From SZUA-186 sp041552135 (GTDB taxonomy: Bacteria; Pseudomonadota; Gammaproteobacteria; UBA9214), in assembly GCA_041552135.1 (NCBI GenBank), contig JBFELL010000090.1:1-11478 (forward strand): a DNA stretch of 11,478 nucleotides, given 5' to 3'. Under the pieces are notes generated by a model, which saw only the letters and a program-made list of their open reading frames with translations, made no database searches and was not told where the DNA came from. A program made the translations under genes and the position numbers. Within the stretch, counting starts at the first letter, position 1. The number at the start of each line of letters is the position of its first letter. Positions 1 through 6,864 of the stretch are shown piece after piece.

Positions 1-7
1 CCTTCCT
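1..7 (-). promoter_or_regulatory. Ribosome binding site of the next gene downstream (probably tolB)
   Basis: On the minus strand the bases after the tolA stop read ATACAGGAAGG up to the window edge. AGGAAGG is a strong Shine-Dalgarno sequence, so another minus-strand gene should start just outside the window. From the usual tolQ-tolR-tolA-tolB-pal order this is most likely tolB, but none of its coding sequence is visible. Confidence 0.6.
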
Positions 8-11
8 GTAT

Positions 12-896
12 CTAGAGAGGCTTGAAGACAAAATTGAAATCACGAAAATGCTTCGCGATCGACGGGTCGTCCGGCACCGGTAGCGGCGCCGCCCTCAGCA
101 CGGCCTTCTCGGCCGAGTCATCGAACACCGCATCACCGCTGCTCTGCACGACCCTGGCGCTGACCACGTCACCGCCGGGGATGAGCTTCACGTTGACCGT
201 GCATTTCAGGCCAGCCGCCGAACCCGGCGGGCGCAGCCAGTTGCGCTCGACCTTGTCGGCGATGTAGGCGACGTACTCACCCAGCACGCTCTGCACGCGC
301 TGTTCCTCCAGGCGCCCCTGCTCGGCCTCGAGCTGCGCGCGCATTTCGGCCTCGGCCCTGGCACGCGCCGCCTCTTCGGCCTTGCGCCTGGCCTCGGCCT
401 CCGCTTTCTGTTTTGCCGCCAGCTCGGCCTTGCGCTTGCGCTCCGCCTCTGCCTTCTGCTTCGCGGCCAGCTCCGCCTTGCGTTTCGCCTCGGCGTCGGC
501 TTTTTTCTTTTTCTCGGCCTCCGCCTTCTGTTTCGCGGCCAGTTCCGCCTTGCGCTTGCGCTCGGCTGCCGCTTTCTGCTTCGCGGCCTGCTCGGCCTTG
601 CGTTTCGCCTCGGCCTCGGCTTTCTTCTTTTGCTCCGCCTCCACCTTGCGCTTTTCCTCCAGCGCCAGCTGGCGCCTGGCCTCCTCGGCCTTGCGCTCCT
701 CGGCCCGCTTGCGTTCGGCGATGGCATCCAGCTGCTTCTGGTCGACCAGCGTCGCCTCGATCGGCACCTTCTGCCCTGCCGGCCGGGTGATCTTCGGCGT
801 CCAGTCCAGACTGAAGACCAGCAGCACCAGCAGCCCGATGTGCATGAGCACCGCATAGAGGACGGCGCGCGGGTTCTCGCGTATGACCTGCCACAT
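12..896 (-). CDS. tolA: TolA, inner-membrane-anchored periplasmic protein of the Tol-Pal system
   Basis: TolA is the long periplasmic arm of the Tol machine. It is anchored in the inner membrane with TolQ and TolR and reaches toward TolB and Pal at the outer membrane during division; colicins and phages exploit its C-terminal domain. The 294-residue product has the expected three parts. A short cytoplasmic N-terminus leads into one membrane helix at about 13-30 (LYAVLMHIGLLVLLVFSL). A Lys/Ala/Glu-rich helical rod follows at about 55-200, with 16-residue tandem repeats at 97-184. A globular C-terminal domain runs from about 203 to 294. It is much shorter than the E. coli protein (about 420 residues), mainly in the rod. 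Only one cysteine (C232) is seen in the C-terminal domain, so the disulfide known in E. coli TolA domain III cannot form. The ATG start lies 1 nt after the tolR stop, indicating co-translation. Confidence 0.95.
   Translation of the reverse strand: MWQVIRENPRAVLYAVLMHIGLLVLLVFSLDWTPKITRPAGQKVPIEATLVDQKQLDAIAERKRAEERKAEEARRQLALEEKRKVEAEQKKKAEAEAKRKAEQAAKQKAAAERKRKAELAAKQKAEAEKKKKADAEAKRKAELAAKQKAEAERKRKAELAAKQKAEAEARRKAEEAARARAEAEMRAQLEAEQGRLEEQRVQSVLGEYVAYIADKVERNWLRPPGSAAGLKCTVNVKLIPGGDVVSARVVQSSGDAVFDDSAEKAVLRAAPLPVPDDPSIAKHFRDFNFVFKPL
345..608 (-). repeat. 48-bp tandem repeat inside tolA (16-residue coiled-coil units)
   Basis: Codons 97-184 of tolA form a tandem array: AKRKAEQAAKQKAAAE, RKRKAELAAKQKAEAE, an 8-residue half unit KKKKADAE, AKRKAELAAKQKAEAE, RKRKAELAAKQKAEAE, and a degenerate ARRKAEEAARARAEAE. 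The DNA repeats with a period of 48 bp, visible on the plus strand as recurring versions of 'ttcgcggccagctccgcctt'. This is the helical spacer of domain II. Such arrays can change copy number by slippage or unequal recombination without breaking the frame, because units are whole codons. Confidence 0.85.
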
Positions 897-897
897 G

Positions 898-1326
898 CTA
901 TTCAGCTTCCGGCGATTCCGTTACCAGGCCAACACCGGTGATACCGGCCTGCTGCAGCAGCACCATGGCGGCCACCACGCTGCCGTAGTCCGCGGCGTGA
1001 TCACCCCGCACCATGACGGGCTTGGCCGGCTGACGCCGCAGCACCGCGGCGACCCGCTGCACCAGCGCATCGCCCCCGACCGGCTGATCCGGCGCATCGC
1101 CGATGTTGAGGTACAGGCTGCCGCCGGCATCGACGGTGACCACCAGCGGCTCCTGGTCCCTGGAGTCCATGGGTTCGGCGGCCGCCTGCGGCAGCTCGAC
1201 CCTGACGCCCTGGGTGAGCAGTGGCGCCGTCACCATGAAGATCACCAGCATGACCAGCATGACGTCGATGTACGGCACGACGTTGATCTCCGCCATGGGT
1301 CGCTTGCGTGTTCGCTGCCTGGCCAT
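898..1326 (-). CDS. tolR: TolR, proton-channel subunit of the Tol-Pal system
   Basis: TolR pairs with TolQ to form the proton-driven motor that energises TolA; it belongs to the ExbD/TolR family. The 142-residue product matches the family length. A basic N-terminal tail (MARQRTRKRP) is followed by the signature EINVVPYIDVMLVMLVIF, with a single membrane helix at about 17-37 that contains the essential channel aspartate D21 (D23 in E. coli). The remaining 100 residues form the periplasmic domain. An internal ATG at codon 11 would remove the basic tail, so the upstream ATG is preferred because E. coli TolR has a similar arginine-rich tail; the Shine-Dalgarno is weak for either. The stop is 1 nt from the tolA start. 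Unusually, 208 nt of repeat-bearing DNA separate it from tolQ. Confidence 0.95.
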   Translation of the reverse strand: MARQRTRKRPMAEINVVPYIDVMLVMLVIFMVTAPLLTQGVRVELPQAAAEPMDSRDQEPLVVTVDAGGSLYLNIGDAPDQPVGGDALVQRVAAVLRRQPAKPVMVRGDHAADYGSVVAAMVLLQQAGITGVGLVTESPEAE

Positions 1327-1346
1327 TGGTTTACCGAAAAATCCTG

Positions 1347-1490
1347 TTCACCGCAGAGGGCGCAGAGAAAAAATCTGTAAAACGAAAGCTATTCACTGCC
1401 CCTGCAGGATCCAGCGAGACATCTGCCTGCGAAAGATACATCATGCCTGTTACCTGATTGACTCTGCGTTCCCTGCGTCTCTGCGGTGAA
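1347..1490. repeat. Inverted-repeat element in the tolQ-tolR spacer (REP/MITE-like)
   Basis: The arms are TTCACCGCAGAGGGCGCAGAG at 1347-1367 (21 bases, quoted here as TTCACCGCAGAG plus GGCGCAGAG) and its approximate complement at 1462-1490, which ends CTGCGTCTCTGCGGTGAA. Twelve outer base pairs match exactly. Both arms are built from the heptamer CGCAGAG: two copies on the left; two exact copies and one variant on the right, at 1462-1468, 1471-1477 and 1479-1485. The interior of about 95 bp has no credible gene and no clear target-site duplication is seen at the edges. The form fits a small non-coding interspersed palindromic element inserted in the tol operon; I recall similar CGCAGAG-rich repeats in other environmental proteobacteria, but that was not checked. 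Confidence 0.65.
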
Positions 1491-1534
1491 TGCTTGAAAC
1501 TAATATTCACTGATATCCCTGTCGTTGCCATCCG

Positions 1535-2195
<661 letters not shown>

Positions 2196-2206
<11 letters not shown>

Positions 2207-2609
2207 CCGGTATCTCCTTTAACATGTGCGATGGTATGGGGCGCGGCTGCAGGCTGTCCGCGGACAGGCAGGCGATCCGGATACTGCCGGTGCACAGTGG
2301 CAGCGCCCGCTCCTGTGCACGGCTGACAACCTGCTCGAACGACAGGCTGGCACGCCGGCGCTCCACCAGGTGGACGCCCACAAGCAACTGATCATTGAAT
2401 CGGGCCGGCCGGAGGTATTCCAGGCTGGCGGACCTGACCGCAAACAGGATGCCTTCATCCCTGATCAGATTATCCTGCTCGAATCCGAGCGCACGCAGCC
2501 ATTCCGTTCTCGCACGCTCCATGAAGCGCAGATAGTTAGCGTAATATACCACTCCACCACTGTCCGTATCCTCGTAGTAGACGCGCACCGGCCACTGGAA
2601 TTCAGCCAC
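2196..2609 (-). CDS. ybgC: YbgC, Tol-Pal-associated acyl-CoA thioesterase
   Basis: This is a hotdog-fold thioesterase of the 4HBT/YbgC family, which hydrolyses acyl-CoA thioesters and in E. coli interacts with acyl carrier protein and phospholipid-synthesis enzymes; its exact role beside Tol-Pal is unsettled. The 137-residue product opens with WPVRVYYEDTDSGGVVYYAN, carrying the conserved catalytic aspartate D16 (D18 in E. coli), then the helix YLRFMERARTEWLRALG. Length and motif spacing match the E. coli protein. The start codon is GTG at 2609, supported by AAGGTGG about 9 nt upstream on the minus strand. The 3' end overlaps tolQ by 11 nt, consistent with the usual ybgC-tolQRA operon. It follows ruvB after 107 nt, in which I see no convincing terminator. 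Confidence 0.95.
2214..2220 (-). promoter_or_regulatory. Strong Shine-Dalgarno of tolQ
   Basis: On the minus strand AAAGGAG lies inside the 3' end of ybgC, 7 nt before the ATG at 2206. It is the best ribosome binding site in the window, and its spacing decides the tolQ start in favour of 2206 over the ATG at 2194. Confidence 0.75.
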
Positions 2610-2716
2610 CGCCGGATACCACCTTGAGAGAGACCGCAGCGGCCGGGATTAATTCCCCTGCCCGTTCAAAATACAGGTTCACGAATTCGCGCAATAAAGG
2701 ATCGGACGCCACCCGG

Positions 2717-3781
2717 CTAGTGCGACGTGTCGTCGCTGCCCTCGGCGAACAGCTCGAATGAGCCGGCGGCCTTCGTTGCCGTCGGTGGCGTCAAGCCGCA
2801 ATGCAGCCAGGCATTGCGTGTGGCCATGCGGCCGCGCGGCGTGCGCATGATAAAACCCTGCTGGATCAGGTAGGGTTCCAGCACGTCCTCGATGGTGCCG
2901 CGTTCCTCGCCGATGGCGGCCGACAGGCTGTCGACACCGACCGGGCCGCCGTCGAATTTTTCGATAATGGTCAGCAGCAGCTTGCGGTCCTGCGAGTCGA
3001 AGCCCTGCTCGTCCACCTGCAGCATGTCCATGGCGGCCGCGGCCACCTCGGATGTCACACGCCCGTCGGCACGCACCTCGGCATAGTCACGCACGCGGCG
3101 CAGCAGGCGGTTGGCGATGCGCGGTGTACCGCGCGATCGGCGCGCCAGTTCCTGCGAGCCGGCCTTGTCGATGGCGATATCAAGAATATGCGCGGCACGC
3201 GACAGGATGGCCGCCAGGTCCGCGTCCGAATAGAACTCGAGCCGCTGCACAATGCCGAAGCGATCCCGCAGCGGGGACGTCAATAAACCGGCGCGCGTGG
3301 TCGCACCCACCAGGGTGAAGGGCGGCAGATCCAGCTTGATGGAGCGTGCGGCCGGGCCCTCACCGATCATGATATCCAGCTGGAAGTCTTCCAGTGCCGG
3401 ATACAGGATTTCCTCCACTACCGGGCTCAGGCGGTGGATTTCATCGACGAACAGAACATCCCTGGCCTCCAGGTTGGTCAGCAGGGCCGCCAGGTCACCT
3501 GCCCGCTCCAGCACCGGGCCGGAAGTATGGCGCAGATTCACACCCATCTCGTTGGCGATGATGTGCGCCAGGGTGGTCTTGCCGAGGCCGGGCGGCCCGA
3601 AGATCAGCGTGTGGTCCAGGGCATCGCCGCGCTGGCGCGCCGCCTGGATAAAAATCTCCATCTGCTCAGAAACCTGCGGCTGCCCCACGTAGTCTGCAAG
3701 AGACCGGGGGCGTACCGTTCGGTCGAGGATTTCATCCTCGCGGGAGCCCTTGGGTGTCACCAGACGGTCGGCTTCTATCAT
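2717..3781 (-). CDS. ruvB: RuvB, Holliday junction branch-migration ATPase
   Basis: RuvB is the AAA+ hexameric motor that, with RuvA, drives branch migration of Holliday junctions in recombinational repair. The 354-residue product has Walker A GPPGLGKT at 62-69 with K68, Walker B VLFVDEIH at 109-116, sensor 1 GATTRAG at 159-165, the arginine-finger segment LRDRFGIVQR at 171-180 with R174, and the sensor 2 region GTPRIANRLLRRVRD at 218-232. The winged-helix DNA-binding domain carries RTPRGRMAT at 313-321. It is about 18 residues longer than E. coli RuvB because of an acidic C-terminal tail after GLTPP. The ATG start is the conserved MIEADRL, with AGGA further upstream than ideal. It lies 259 nt after ruvA, an unusually large gap for this pair. 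Confidence 0.97.
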   Translation of the reverse strand: MIEADRLVTPKGSREDEILDRTVRPRSLADYVGQPQVSEQMEIFIQAARQRGDALDHTLIFGPPGLGKTTLAHIIANEMGVNLRHTSGPVLERAGDLAALLTNLEARDVLFVDEIHRLSPVVEEILYPALEDFQLDIMIGEGPAARSIKLDLPPFTLVGATTRAGLLTSPLRDRFGIVQRLEFYSDADLAAILSRAAHILDIAIDKAGSQELARRSRGTPRIANRLLRRVRDYAEVRADGRVTSEVAAAAMDMLQVDEQGFDSQDRKLLLTIIEKFDGGPVGVDSLSAAIGEERGTIEDVLEPYLIQQGFIMRTPRGRMATRNAWLHCGLTPPTATKAAGSFELFAEGSDDTSH

Positions 3782-3796
3782 GGCGAGTCAGTCCTG

Positions 3797-4003
3797 ATTT
3801 CTCACAGGGATCCCGGATGCTGGTCGCTTCCGGCATCCTGCCTAACGCGACACTCGTACGTCCCTGCACATCGCAAGTACAGGTGCGCGAGGACACGCCA
3901 GGGCCGGGATGGGCACGTTCGGGAAAACACGTTAAGCTGTTGATTCAACATGATATCAATTCACTGATAGTTGGTGATCTTCCAACACCGCCCTGTGAGA
4001 AAT
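3797..4003. repeat. Spacer between ruvA and ruvB bounded by 13-bp inverted repeats
   Basis: ATTTCTCACAGGG at 3797-3809 recurs as its exact reverse complement CCCTGTGAGAAAT at 3991-4003, enclosing 181 nt. The interior also has a GGATGC/GCATCC pair near 3817-3837 and several palindromes at 3938-3986. No credible gene is present in the 259-nt gap (3782-4040) and no target-site duplication is evident. A 13-bp exact match by chance within one short spacer is unlikely, so this may be a small inverted-repeat element or a long-range stem in the ruvAB transcript. Confidence 0.45.
3938..3986. promoter_or_regulatory. AT-rich cluster of short palindromes upstream of ruvB
   Basis: Three palindromes lie close together: TGTTGA-T-TCAACA at 3938-3950, TGATATCA at 3951-3958, and a GTTGG/CCAAC pair with a 7-nt loop at 3970-3986. 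The stretch is clearly less GC-rich than its surroundings. It could be an operator or promoter region for ruvB on the minus strand, where TATCAT offers a partial -10, but no matching -35 was found. No regulator can be named. Confidence 0.25.
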
Positions 4004-4040
4004 TCGGGCTAGTTTCGGCGTAACCGGCGCCGGAATCAAG

Positions 4041-4646
4041 TTACTGGACGGTGGCCTGCAGCGCCTGGCGGATGATCTCCTCCGAACTCAGTTCGGTGGC
4101 ATTGACAGCCCGCACCATACGGCTGGCCTCCTGGGGTTTGTAACCCAGGCCAACCAGGGCGTTGACGGCGTCCTCGACCGGGCTCTCCCGGCCGGCGGCA
4201 GCCACCGTTCCCGCCACGTGCGTCGCGCTGTCGCTGACCGGCACGGCATCCAGCCGGTCACGCAACTCGATAACCAGGCGTTCCGCCGTTTTCTTGCCCA
4301 CCCCCGGCAGGCGCACCAGCGCCGCGGTGTCGCTTTCCTGTACACAGCGGGCAAAGGCCTGTCCGTCCATGCCGGAGAGGATGGTCAGGGCAAGTTTTGC
4401 GCCGACGCCGTTGACCCGCAGCAGGCTGCGAAACAGGTCGCGGTCGGAGAGCTTCACAAAGGCATACAGGGTATGGGCGTCCTCGCGCACGGCAAGGTGG
4501 GTGAACAGTGTCACCTCGCCGCCGACTGCAGGCAGGTCGTAGAAGGTGGTCATGGGGGCCTCGAGCTCGTAACCCACCCCCTGCACATCCAGCAGCAACT
4601 GCGGCGGCTGCTTGCCCAGGATGGTGCCACGCAGCAGGCCGATCAT
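4041..4646 (-). CDS. ruvA: RuvA, Holliday junction DNA-binding protein
   Basis: RuvA binds four-way junctions as a tetramer and loads RuvB. The 201-residue product shows the three usual domains: an N-terminal OB-fold (1 to about 64) starting MIGLLRGTI, with the acidic pin residues E55 and D56 conserved in place; a central region with two helix-hairpin-helix motifs, LLRVNGVGAKLALTIL at 75-90 and LVRLPGVGKKTAERLVIEL at 110-128; and, after a flexible Ala/Ser/Gly linker, a C-terminal domain at about 155-201 (DAVNALVGLGYKPQEA) that contacts RuvB. The ATG overlaps the ruvC stop in an ATGA arrangement of 4 nt, so translation is probably coupled. The downstream partner ruvB is detached by 259 nt. Confidence 0.97.
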   Translation of the reverse strand: MIGLLRGTILGKQPPQLLLDVQGVGYELEAPMTTFYDLPAVGGEVTLFTHLAVREDAHTLYAFVKLSDRDLFRSLLRVNGVGAKLALTILSGMDGQAFARCVQESDTAALVRLPGVGKKTAERLVIELRDRLDAVPVSDSATHVAGTVAAAGRESPVEDAVNALVGLGYKPQEASRMVRAVNATELSSEEIIRQALQATVQ

Positions 4647-5149
4647 CGCGCCACCCCGCCCATGGCCTTCACCCGCTGCTGCGTCGACTGGACATGGCCG
4701 TGGCAGATGGCAACGGCCAGGGCATCGGCGGCATCGCTGGGCGGACTGGCCGTCAGCTGCAGCAGGACACAGACCATGTGCTGGACCTGGTCCTTGGCCG
4801 CACCACCCTTGCCGACAATGGCCTGCTTGATCTCGCGGGGGGCATATTCGGCGACCGGCAGCGAGCGGCTCACCCCGGCACAGATGGCCGCGCCGCGTGC
4901 CTGCCCGAGTTTCAGGGCGGAACCGGCGTTCTTGTTCACGAAGACCTGCTCGATGGCTATCTCGTCCGGGCGGAATTCATCCAGGACCTGTTCGACGCCG
5001 GAGAAGATCGTACCGAGCCGTTCGGGGAAGGTGCTGCTGGCCGTGCGGATGCAGCCGCTGGCGATATAGGCAATGTCCTGCCCGTTCTGGTCAATGACCC
5101 CGTAACCCGTGACGCGGGAGCCGGGATCAATGCCGAGGATGCGGGTCAT
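4643..5149 (-). CDS. ruvC: RuvC, Holliday junction resolvase
   Basis: RuvC is the dimeric, metal-dependent endonuclease that cuts Holliday junctions symmetrically after RuvAB migration. The 168-residue product begins MTRILGIDPGSRVTGYGVI. All four catalytic acids of the RNase H-like fold are present at D8, E67 (within EIAIEQVFVNKN), D139 and D142 (within SDAADALAVAICH), matching D7, E66, D138 and D141 of E. coli. The length is normal for the family. No Shine-Dalgarno is visible before the ATG; instead a CATAAT hexamer lies 6 nt upstream. The gene overlaps ruvA by 4 nt and is preceded by a 230-nt spacer after yebC, an arrangement matching E. coli yebC-ruvC-ruvA-ruvB apart from the spacer. Confidence 0.97.
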   Translation of the reverse strand: MTRILGIDPGSRVTGYGVIDQNGQDIAYIASGCIRTASSTFPERLGTIFSGVEQVLDEFRPDEIAIEQVFVNKNAGSALKLGQARGAAICAGVSRSLPVAEYAPREIKQAIVGKGGAAKDQVQHMVCVLLQLTASPPSDAADALAVAICHGHVQSTQQRVKAMGGVAR

Positions 5150-5155
5150 GGCGCC

Positions 5156-5161
5156 ATTATG
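5156..5161 (-). promoter_or_regulatory. Possible -10 element directly before ruvC
   Basis: On the minus strand CATAAT (5 of 6 matches to TATAAT) ends 6 nt before the ruvC ATG, which would put a transcription start at or near the A of the start codon. The region 17 nt further upstream reads CTGGCG, a poor -35. It is offered only because no ribosome binding site is seen for ruvC. Confidence 0.2.
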
Positions 5162-5174
5162 CCATTAATAACGT

Positions 5175-5281
5175 GCATCGCCAGATCGAATCCGGTTTCC
5201 GGTAACGGGATGCTGAAAAGATCACCACAGATACGCAGGTCGGGTCAGGTGCACAGCGCCGTCACCCGACACTGGCGATGC
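5175..5281. repeat. Nested inverted repeats in the yebC-ruvC spacer
   Basis: GCATCGCCAG at 5175-5184 pairs exactly with CTGGCGATGC at 5272-5281. Inside this pair, GTCGGGT at 5239-5245 pairs with ACCCGAC at 5264-5270 across an 18-nt loop. Further along the same spacer GAATTG-CA-CAATTC at 5325-5338 forms a short palindrome. The spacer (5150-5379) has no credible gene. It could be a structured leader of the ruvCA transcript or the remains of a palindromic element; the 10-bp outer arm alone is only modestly above chance. Confidence 0.35.
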
Positions 5282-5379
5282 GCCCTCTGTCGGATTACGG
5301 CCTTCTCCCTGATACGACCTACAGGAATTGCACAATTCACCAGGCGTAAAGGTCGGACATACTCCTGCAGGCGCCGCAC

Positions 5380-6126
5380 CTACCCCAGCTGCGCCAGCAC
5401 GTCCTCGGCGATGTCCGCATTGGAGTAGACGTTCTGCACATCGTCGAGGTCTTCCAGGGTGTCCAGCAGGCGCACCATCTTGCCGGCGTCGTCGACCTCC
5501 AGCGAAGTGGAATTGGCGGCCCGCATGGTGACCTCCGCCTGCTCGGGCTCCAGCCCGGCGGCGACCATGGCCTCCCTGATATCGACAAACCGGTCAGGCT
5601 CGGTCAGCACATCGATGGAGCCGTCATCATTGGTAACGATATCCTCGGCCCCTGCCTCCAGCGCGGCCTCCATAATGGTGTCCTCGTCACTGCCCGAGGG
5701 ATAGCTGATGATGCCGGTCTTGGTGAACTGGTAGGCAACGGAGCCGCCGGTGCCCAGGTTGCCACCCGACTTGGTGAACGCATGCCGCACCTCGGCAACG
5801 GTGCGGTTACGGTTGTCAGTGACACAGTCGACCATCACGGCGACACCACCCGGGCCGTAGCCCTCGTAGCGCACCTCCTCGTAGTTCTCGCCTTCCTGGG
5901 CACCGGAGCCGCGCTTGATGGCGCGCTCGATGGTGTCCTTGGTCATGTTGCCTGCCAGCGCCTTGTCCACCGCCAGCCGCAGGCGCGGATTGGCATTGGG
6001 GTCGGGGTCCCCCATGCGGGCGGCAACGGTGATCTCGCGGATCAGCTTGGTAAACAGCTTGCCGCGCTTGGCGTCCTGGGCGTTCTTGCGGTGCTGGATA
6101 TTGGCCCACTTACTGTGTCCTGCCAT
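5380..6126 (-). CDS. yebC: YebC/TACO1-family protein
   Basis: YebC proteins are widely conserved. Family members have been described both as transcriptional regulators (PmpR in Pseudomonas) and, more recently, as factors that help ribosomes through difficult sequences such as proline runs; E. coli-type YebC sits next to ruvC but its link with recombination is unclear. The 248-residue product begins MAGHSKWANIQHRKNAQDAKRG, the family hallmark, followed by YEGYGPGGVAVMVDC, DNRNRTVAEVRHAF and SGGNLGTGGSVAYQF, and EDTIMEAALEAGAEDIV in the middle domain. An in-frame GTG at 6132 would add two residues. The ATG at 6126 is preferred because GAGG stands 9 nt before it and because it gives the conserved MAGHSKW start. 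Confidence 0.96.
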   Translation of the reverse strand: MAGHSKWANIQHRKNAQDAKRGKLFTKLIREITVAARMGDPDPNANPRLRLAVDKALAGNMTKDTIERAIKRGSGAQEGENYEEVRYEGYGPGGVAVMVDCVTDNRNRTVAEVRHAFTKSGGNLGTGGSVAYQFTKTGIISYPSGSDEDTIMEAALEAGAEDIVTNDDGSIDVLTEPDRFVDIREAMVAAGLEPEQAEVTMRAANSTSLEVDDAGKMVRLLDTLEDLDDVQNVYSNADIAEDVLAQLG

Positions 6127-6203
6127 GCTCACTTACCTCGGGGAAAGACGGAAATTGGCGGCATTCTAGCACTGCCGCGTCGCCGGGCTAAAGCCGGCCT
6201 CTA

Positions 6204-6851
6204 TCAGGGCGCCGGGGACGGAATGGCAAAATGGCCCTGCCGCAGAAAGTTGCAGGTCTGCCCGGCCACACGCCGGGACAATAGCAGCGACGTGTGGCTG
6301 GCATTGACCACGATTGTGTCGGTCGCCCCCTCGAAGCAGGTCTCGGCCACGCCGACCGTGCCGTCATGCCTGCCGCTCAGACCGCCCAGTGCCATGCCGA
6401 TACCGACCGGTATACTACCGGCGATCACGCCGATCTCCCGGCCATAGGTCCAGTCCGGCACCGCCTCCAGCAGCCCGCCCTCGGCGCTGGCACCCAGCAG
6501 CCAGCGACCCGGACCATAGCCACAGAGCCGCTTCGCCACCCCGCTGCCCCTGACGGGCGCCCCCATCACCACCACCCGCCCGGGCGGCATGCCGGAGTTG
6601 GCCTGCAGGGCACGCAGGATCAGCATGCCCCCCATGCTGTGGCCGACCAGGTGGACCCTGGCGGCCCCGAGCCCGTCGACAAACCGCGCCAGCGACCGCG
6701 CATTGTCGCGCAAGCTGCAGCGTCGCGTCGGGTAGTCGAAGAGCACCGTGCGGTAACCGCAGCCCTTCAGGCGCCGGGCAAGCACCGCCATGACCTTGCC
6801 GGTCATGAGCACGCCATGCACGAGGACAACGGTTTCCTGCATGGTATTCAT
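6204..6851 (-). CDS. Alpha/beta-hydrolase (lipase/esterase-like)
   Basis: The 215-residue product has the layout of a small serine hydrolase. After a short N-terminus comes the oxyanion-hole motif VVLVHGVL at 8-15, then the nucleophile elbow GHSMGG with S72. A plausible acid is D163 (in RHDGTVGV) and a plausible catalytic histidine is H186 (in NASHTSLL), so the Ser-Asp-His triad appears complete. I see no clear signal peptide or membrane helix, which suggests a cytoplasmic enzyme. The substrate cannot be told; the compact lipase/thioesterase-like form would suit a lipid or small ester. The gene sits 13 nt after nudB and about 77 nt before yebC, a position that is empty in E. coli. A second ATG at 6842 is possible, and neither start has a good Shine-Dalgarno. 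Confidence 0.88.
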   Translation of the reverse strand: MNTMQETVVLVHGVLMTGKVMAVLARRLKGCGYRTVLFDYPTRRCSLRDNARSLARFVDGLGAARVHLVGHSMGGMLILRALQANSGMPPGRVVVMGAPVRGSGVAKRLCGYGPGRWLLGASAEGGLLEAVPDWTYGREIGVIAGSIPVGIGMALGGLSGRHDGTVGVAETCFEGATDTIVVNASHTSLLLSRRVAGQTCNFLRQGHFAIPSPAP

Positions 6852-6864
6852 GGTACCGGGAAAC

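Noticed and set aside
345..608. Regular 48-bp periodicity that could suggest a CRISPR or satellite array
   Set aside because: The units are in frame within tolA, have no spacers of unique sequence and encode the expected coiled-coil rod.
1331..1531. Short minus-strand open frame in the tolQ-tolR spacer
   Set aside because: It covers the inverted-repeat arms, has no ribosome binding site and no recognisable domain; it is better explained by the repeat element.
2610..2716. Possible terminator or promoter between ruvB and ybgC
   Set aside because: Only weak, unpaired GC-rich and AT-rich words are present; no stable hairpin with T-run and no convincing -35/-10 pair was seen.
3937..3952. CTGTTGATTCAACATG as a LexA (SOS) box
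   Set aside because: The enterobacterial consensus needs CTGT-N8-ACAG; the right half here reads CATG, so it does not fit.
4024..4033. CCGGCGCCGG palindrome after ruvA as a transcription terminator
   Set aside because: The palindrome has no room for a loop, and neither it nor the nearby CGGCG/CGCCG pair is followed by a T-run on the minus strand.
4218..5069. Plus-strand open frame opposite ruvA and ruvC
   Set aside because: It is antisense to two genes with all catalytic and structural residues conserved, and has no domain of its own.
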